From assembly GCA_021845665.1 (NCBI GenBank), contig JAJZVO010000039.1, forward strand, positions 1 through 41,251: a DNA stretch of 41,251 nt. Direction: 5' to 3'. Below the pieces are notes generated by a model, which did no database searches, was not told the DNA's origin, and saw only the letters and a list, made by a program, of their open reading frames with translations. Both the position numbers and the translations under genes were made by a program. The DNA comes from Bacteroidota bacterium. Lineage in GTDB: Bacteria; Bacteroidota; Ignavibacteria; Kryptoniales; JAKASW01. This document shows positions 37,723 to 41,251 of the stretch, piece by piece (position 1 is the first letter of the stretch; each line of letters begins with the position of its first letter).

Positions 37723-38775
37723 TTACTCGTCGACGGTGATTTTGCCGCCGTGGATGAAATCACCCGGAGTGGTGCCGTTGGAGAGTCCGAGCTCGTTCAC
37801 CATGAGCTGGACAGGGATTATGCTCTGGATCACAAACAGATATTCATCAGGCTGATCTGCGACGATTACGCGGATGTTGGTGTCGGTCAGTTTCGGATCC
37901 TTGTTGGTGATTATCAAAACCTTTCCCTGGAACCGCGAGATATCGGCAGCCATCCTTATGCTCTGATTGTAAGTGCTCCCTTCGGCGACGAAGAGTAACG
38001 ACTTGAATCCCGGTTTCACCATTTCCATCGGGCCGTGTTTGAATTCTCCTCCCATCGTCCCGGACGCGGCAATCTTCGCGGCTTCCTTGAACATCAACTC
38101 GCTCTGAAGTGCCGAAGCGTAGGATGGACCTCTACCGATGAACTGGAGAAATTCTATGTCGCCCAGGAAGGCGAGATCTTCGCCGATGGTGTCTTTGTAT
38201 CTATTCAGGAGCTTTTCCGTCCCGGAGACCAGCTGCCTGATCTTTGCAGCCTTTTCGTCGTTCCAGCCGTCGATTAGAAACCATCCCAGAATGCACATGA
38301 CTAGAATTATAGCGGTATAAGTCTTCGTAGAGGTCATTCTTTCGACGCCGGCCTTGCTCAGGAGGGTGATTCCCGCTTTCTTCGCGAGCGTTCCGTCCTC
38401 CTCGTTCGTGACACCGATGAAGCGCGAACCGCCGGGCAATTTCTGAATGAGCTTTACTATCTCCGCGCTTTCGCCCGACTGGGACAAGCATACCACCAGG
38501 GTGTCGCGTGCAATAACCGAGAAATGGTAGTACAGAAGTTCATTTGTGTTTATAGCATATGCCTGGATTCCCAGTCCGTTGAAAAAGCAGGAAGCGGCAT
38601 AGCTGGCGAAATAGGAGCTTCCCATTCCTGTGAAGACTATTTTCCTGTAGTTTCCATTCTCTATCACATCTCTTACCGCTCTCAGCTTTTTATTCCCTTC
38701 ATCACTGAGGTAATAGTCAAGCGTTCTATCAATAGACTCAGGTTGGGAGAATATTTCAGTGACAAATTTATTCAT
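37723..38775 (-). CDS. Double SIS-domain sugar-phosphate isomerase/deaminase (GlmS-C / NagB-II-like)
   Basis: A 350-residue cytoplasmic protein built from two SIS domains, like the isomerase half of GlmS without the glutaminase half. Domain 1 has IVFTGMGSSYFASYAAS and CLSQSGESAEIVKLIQ; domain 2 has FIGRGPSYASALQSELMFKEAAKIAASG and MGGEFKHGPM, with E244 and H247 at the positions of the GlmS catalytic Glu and ring-opening His. The tail PGDFIHGGKITVDE recalls the GlmS C-terminus. Possible reactions are glucosamine-6-phosphate deamination (NagB-II), fructosamine-6-phosphate deglycation (FrlB) or AgaS-type galactosamine-6-phosphate deamination. Next to GH20, a ROK kinase and an AgaR-like repressor, amino-sugar catabolism is the best guess. 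ATG at 38775 follows AAAGGGAA. Confidence 0.88.
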   Translation of the reverse strand: MNKFVTEIFSQPESIDRTLDYYLSDEGNKKLRAVRDVIENGNYRKIVFTGMGSSYFASYAASCFFNGLGIQAYAINTNELLYYHFSVIARDTLVVCLSQSGESAEIVKLIQKLPGGSRFIGVTNEEDGTLAKKAGITLLSKAGVERMTSTKTYTAIILVMCILGWFLIDGWNDEKAAKIRQLVSGTEKLLNRYKDTIGEDLAFLGDIEFLQFIGRGPSYASALQSELMFKEAAKIAASGTMGGEFKHGPMEMVKPGFKSLLFVAEGSTYNQSIRMAADISRFQGKVLIITNKDPKLTDTNIRVIVADQPDEYLFVIQSIIPVQLMVNELGLSNGTTPGDFIHGGKITVDE

Positions 38776-38829
38776 GATGTTCCCTTTACCGTAGTTGATT
38801 CCGAGCAGGATCAATAGCGGTCATGACGG

Positions 38830-38943
38830 TAGAGACTTGGGGCATGCAGCAGGCCTCCACGCCGTTAGCGCTCCGCATGACAAACCTTTCAGCTGAAAGA
38901 GCAGGACACTCGGATGACCTGGCGAGCTGCGCCCCTGCATGGG
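38830..38943. repeat. REP-like imperfect palindrome, about 110 bp
   Basis: Centred on the perfect 14-bp palindrome CTTTCAGCTGAAAG (38886-38899), with CATGCAG (38843-38849) matching CTGCATG (38935-38941) almost symmetrically round that centre. On the minus strand it contains GTCATGCGGAGCG and GTCATCCGAGTG, wording like the scattered GTCAT-x-CxGAGCG extragenic repeats of many genomes. Confidence 0.5.
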
Positions 38944-38945
38944 TT

Positions 38946-39111
38946 CTAGGGACGTGGCCGAAAACCCGCTGCAAAACTATTGAACCACAAAGGTCACGAA
39001 GAAATGGCGCAAAGAGCACAAAGAAAGAGTGATAAATGAATAGAGACCTTCGTGTCCTTCGTGAAAAATCTTCGTGCTCTTTGTGGTTGGACTTTTCGGC
39101 CGCGTCTCTAG
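38946..39111. repeat. Composite inverted-repeat element (MITE- or REP-like), 166 bp
   Basis: Two nested pairs of arms. Outer: CTAGGGACGTGGCCGAAAA (38946-38964) against TTTTCGGCCGCGTCTCTAG (39093-39111), 17 of 19 complementary. Inner: AACCACAAAGGTCACGAAGA (38983-39002) against TCTTCGTGCTCTTTGTGGTT (39069-39088), 18 of 20. The inner part belongs to the widespread class of ACCACAAAG...CTTTGTGGT extragenic elements. No transposase gene is nearby. Confidence 0.7.
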
Positions 39112-39258
39112 GGGACGAGAGAGAACCCCGTGGTTCAGAAACGAATTGTCTTGTCAATTTGTGCTGCTTCATTTTTCAAATAATGAGTTTCATTTGGTGC
39201 GTTGCATCGCCGGGCAGCGGATCGTCGTAAACATCCGGCGCGCCCGGGTCAAAAGAGC

Positions 39259-40197
39259 CTACTTAGCTTCTCCTTTTACGGACCTTATCTCCCAAAACCA
39301 ATTATCTAAATCGAGACAGTGTGAATAGAAGATGTAGAGCTGGCCATCGAAGATATGCTGGAACGCGCATGCGTCGTTATCAGGCAGAAGCGGATTGCCG
39401 CTCAGTTCGGTGTAACCGCCGTCAATCCTGTCGCTCTCGTATGCGAGTGTCACCCATTTGCCGTCCCACATTCCTTCCTTTATAACCTCCACAAGAAGCA
39501 GATACCTGTTCCGGTAGAAGATGATTGAAGGTGAAGCGACCGTGTAATCTGCGGTCAGGAGGACTTTCGGCTGGGCCTCTTTAAGTCCGGCGATATCCTT
39601 GCTCTTCTTGAGTTTGATCTGCCAGACATTCTTTACGCCGGCATCTCCGCTTTTCTGGACGATACCGTCTCTCCCGATAAGGGGTCTGTCGTTACTTCTT
39701 TCCACGCCGCTGTAGTAAACAAGGTAGAAATGGCCGTCCTCATTGTTGAAAAAAGCGAAGGGATTTTGGTTCTGCCTGCCGCTCTCTCTCGCCACGACCA
39801 CCGTTTTGTTCCCGAAATTGATTCCGTCCCGGCTGGTAAGCATCACTATCTGGCTGTCATTGTTTGCATCGTATTCGGCGTAAAACATGTGAAAGACGGA
39901 ATTCGCCAGAATCACCGTCGGCCAGCGGCAGTCCCTTTTGATAATCGGATTGCCTTCGTACTTATCCCATTTCGTGAGGTCGTTGCTTCTGATGAGGCCG
40001 CCCTGCCTTACATCCGGGCTTCCGCCGTAGTTACATAAGCCGTAATAGCCCCAGTAGCGGTAACCGTCCTTATTCGCCTCTACGACAGAAAGGGTGTGTA
40101 CTTTACCGGCATCCCACATTCCGTGATCGCCTCTTATAATAACTTTGTCCTCAGATAACCTAGGGTATTCCCGTTTCTGTGCTGCCTTTTCGCCCAT
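39259..40197 (-). CDS. Cytoplasmic five-bladed beta-propeller glycosidase-like protein (GH43/GH32-like)
   Basis: A 312-residue protein with no signal peptide or membrane segment, hence cytoplasmic. Repeated strand patterns of the form ...FYLVYYSG, FHMFYAEYD, YLLLVEVIKEG, LYIFYSHC, each about 50-60 residues apart, plus LIRSNDLTKW and MLTSRDGINF, are typical of five-bladed propellers of GH43, GH32, GH62, GH68 or GH130. An early D in GDHGMWDAGKV and D/E in later blades could form the active site, but I cannot fix the family. GH130 phosphorylase would suit the context (intracellular processing of imported mannosyl-GlcNAc), yet its hallmark motifs are not evident. ATG at 40197 has GAGGA upstream. 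It starts 15 bp after the regulator gene, so they share a message. Confidence 0.75.
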   Translation of the reverse strand: MGEKAAQKREYPRLSEDKVIIRGDHGMWDAGKVHTLSVVEANKDGYRYWGYYGLCNYGGSPDVRQGGLIRSNDLTKWDKYEGNPIIKRDCRWPTVILANSVFHMFYAEYDANNDSQIVMLTSRDGINFGNKTVVVARESGRQNQNPFAFFNNEDGHFYLVYYSGVERSNDRPLIGRDGIVQKSGDAGVKNVWQIKLKKSKDIAGLKEAQPKVLLTADYTVASPSIIFYRNRYLLLVEVIKEGMWDGKWVTLAYESDRIDGGYTELSGNPLLPDNDACAFQHIFDGQLYIFYSHCLDLDNWFWEIRSVKGEAK

Positions 40198-40212
40198 TAG
40201 TTCCTCTTGTTC

Positions 40213-40995
40213 TTACACTATTATTACTTCGAGGTTCAGATCGTTGAGCTTCTTTAGCTCAGTTTTGTTCATTTTCCTGGTGGTGATCATTTTGTCTATG
40301 TCGTTGATCTTACAGATGACGCCGAGACTCCGCCTGCCGAACTTCGACGAGTCGACGAGGAGGATGTTTTCACCCGCGCGTTCCATCATGACCCGGCTTG
40401 TATTCGCCTCGATGATGTCCGGCGTGGTGAGACCAAGATCATAATCGATGCCGTCGACGCCATGGAAAAGTTTATCGGCTGAGATCTTCTTCAGCATCTC
40501 ATCGGCCAGGGGACCGACGAGCGTCGACGAATTTTTCTGGAGCGCCCCTCCCGTCAGTATCACTTCCAGATCACTGTCGGCAAGTTCGAGGGCGATGTTG
40601 ACCGCGTTCGTGATAACGGTAACTCCCTTCATCCCTTTCATTTTTCTCGCCAGGAAAGTCGTAGTGGAGCCCGAATCGAGTATGATCACATCTCCTTCGT
40701 TGATCAATTCAGCGGCCTCTTCGGCGATCCGCTCCTTCTCATCCGAATTCAGCTTCTCTTTTTCGTTCAACGCGAGTCCGCGGAAAAGCGGTTTGTGCAG
40801 GATGGCGCCTCCGTGCGTCCTCTTCAGGACTCCCTGCTTCTCAAGCAGATCCAGATCCTTCCGGATCGTCACGGGGGTCGTGTTGAAGGTCTTGCAGAGG
40901 TCATTGATCAATACCCGATCTTCCCTCTCGAGTATCTTCATGATCTCCTGCACTCGCTCTTCCTGAAAAATCTTATCGTGGTTTTGTTGTTTCAT
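40213..40995 (-). CDS. DeoR/AgaR-family transcriptional repressor
   Basis: A 260-residue regulator. An N-terminal winged helix-turn-helix (about 12-65) has RVQEIMKILEREDRVLINDLCKTF and the family recognition string VTIRKDLDLLEKQGVLKRTHGGA. The C-terminal DeoR sensor domain, related to sugar-phosphate isomerases, has LDSGSTTT (107-114), ITNAVNIALEL, LTGGALQKNSSTLVGPLA, GVDGIDYDLGLTTPD and VDSSKFGRRSL. Such proteins usually repress amino-sugar or sugar-alcohol catabolism until a sugar phosphate binds; here the product of the ROK kinase would be the natural inducer. It is the first gene of the locus and is likely to control itself and what follows, given the operator-like repeats at 41044-41095. 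ATG at 40995 follows GGGGAAAGC. Confidence 0.95.
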   Translation of the reverse strand: MKQQNHDKIFQEERVQEIMKILEREDRVLINDLCKTFNTTPVTIRKDLDLLEKQGVLKRTHGGAILHKPLFRGLALNEKEKLNSDEKERIAEEAAELINEGDVIILDSGSTTTFLARKMKGMKGVTVITNAVNIALELADSDLEVILTGGALQKNSSTLVGPLADEMLKKISADKLFHGVDGIDYDLGLTTPDIIEANTSRVMMERAGENILLVDSSKFGRRSLGVICKINDIDKMITTRKMNKTELKKLNDLNLEVIIV

Positions 40996-41043
40996 GCTTT
41001 CCCCTCACCAGGTTGTTTCCACGCTGCGATTTTCACATTGTAT

Positions 41044-41059
41044 CGTTTTGACCAAAACG
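41044..41059. promoter_or_regulatory. Palindromic operator candidate upstream of the DeoR gene
   Basis: CGTTTT and AAAACG form a perfect six-base inverted repeat round GACC, 49 bp before the regulator start. It carries the same CGTTTT core as the direct repeats next to it. Confidence 0.5.
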
Positions 41060-41072
41060 TGCTTTCCTATTG

Positions 41073-41095
41073 TTTCGTTTACTTTCGTTTTGTTT
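41073..41095. promoter_or_regulatory. TTTCGTTT direct repeats, AgaR-like operator candidate
   Basis: TTTCGTTT occurs at 41073-41080 and 41083-41090, exactly ten bases apart and so on one face of the helix, followed by TGTTT. This resembles the TTTCRTTTYRTTT core reported for the E. coli AgaR operator. It lies just downstream of the proposed -10 element, where a bound repressor would block transcription. Confidence 0.6.
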
Positions 41096-41099
41096 GCAC

Positions 41100-41128
41100 A
41101 ATATTCAAAACATCTCCCATAATGTCAA
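41100..41128 (-). promoter_or_regulatory. Candidate promoter for the regulator gene
   Basis: On the minus strand TTGACA (41128-41123) and AATATT (41105-41100) are separated by 17 bases, a sigma70-like arrangement. The resulting start site would fall in the TTTCGTTT repeats. The -10 match is only partial, and this phylum often uses other promoter forms. Confidence 0.4.
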
Positions 41129-41251
41129 GTGTTTTCTTGTCGGGAAGGTAACCGCTCAGTTACGGTGTTAGAGGAGATGGATGTGAGGGGGAATGTGAGA
41201 AGAGAGATATATAGACATCGATGGAGGAGTTAGCAGCGAAGAGGTCCAAGA
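41129..41251. other. Right-hand end of window, no gene recognised
   Basis: A purine-rich stretch on the plus strand. Short frames such as ATG 41177 (18 codons) or an open ATG near 41220 running off the edge have no supporting evidence. A plus-strand gene could start beyond the window. Confidence 0.4.

Larger units (their letters stand above)
38776..39258. other. 483-bp gene-free gap holding two inverted-repeat elements
   Basis: Nothing here looks coding. Open frames on both strands read through repeat sequence, for example a minus-strand frame with NHKEHEDFSRRTRR, the typical false translation of such repeats. The two elements are listed separately. The remaining bases up to 39258 show no site I can name. 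Confidence 0.7.

Noticed and set aside
38786..39172. A 128-codon minus-strand open frame in the gap before the SIS gene
   Set aside because: It translates the inverted-repeat elements (NHKEHEDFSRRTRR is the usual false product of such repeats) and has no ribosome site or domain.
39259..40197. Assignment of the propeller protein to GH130 phosphorylases
   Set aside because: The context would suit it, but the family hallmark motifs were not found; GH43/GH32-like propeller is the safer call.
41177..41251. Small plus-strand frames at the right edge as the start of a divergent gene
   Set aside because: One is 18 codons, the other runs off the window after about ten codons; neither has enough evidence.

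Overview
All 21 protein genes I can support lie on the minus strand, so the 41 kb reads as one long unidirectional catabolic locus transcribed from right to left. The organism is probably a member of the Fibrobacteres-Chlorobi-Bacteroidetes group outside classical Bacteroidia (Ignavibacteria, Kryptonia or a relative). This rests on six proteins ending in a type IX secretion (T9SS) sorting domain with the NYPNPFNP-x-TTI signature and a Lys-rich ...KKMLLLK-type tail. Intergenic spacing, moderate GC and Shine-Dalgarno-like AGGA/GGAG motifs before many starts fit a free-living bacterium. No rRNA, tRNA, CRISPR array, transposase or phage gene was seen.

Layout in transcription order (right to left). 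Control and cytoplasmic metabolism: a DeoR/AgaR-type repressor (40995-40213) with operator-like repeats in front of it, a cytoplasmic five-bladed beta-propeller glycosidase-like protein, a 483-bp gap holding two REP-like inverted-repeat elements, a SIS-domain sugar-phosphate isomerase/deaminase and a ROK sugar kinase. Outer membrane and surface: a TonB-dependent receptor of the SusD-independent kind, a beta-helix protein, three RCC1 seven-bladed propeller proteins and two discoidin-DUF4855 proteins, nearly all carrying T9SS signals. One of the RCC1 proteins has an alpha/beta hydrolase inserted in place of three fibronectin-like domains. Degradation and uptake: GH92 alpha-mannosidase, GH3 with PA14, a DUF6259-like TIM-barrel protein, a second GH3, a sugar-porter MFS transporter, a free secreted copy of the same alpha/beta hydrolase, a GH36/clan GH-D-like protein, a third discoidin-DUF4855 protein, a GH20 hexosaminidase, and the start of a FucP/NagP-type MFS transporter cut by the window edge.

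The working model is a glycan-utilisation locus for a GlcNAc/mannose/galactose-containing polymer such as a glycoprotein glycan or microbial exopolysaccharide. T9SS surface proteins would bind or trim it, the TonB receptor would import fragments, periplasmic GH20, GH92, GH3 and GH36-like enzymes would finish them, the two MFS carriers would import monosaccharides, and the ROK kinase plus SIS enzyme would feed amino-sugar phosphate into glycolysis. There is no SusD homologue. The most unusual content is the tandemly duplicated RCC1/DUF4855 surface cassette and its RCC1-hydrolase fusion, neither of which I can match to a described system. Substrate and function are inferred, not shown.
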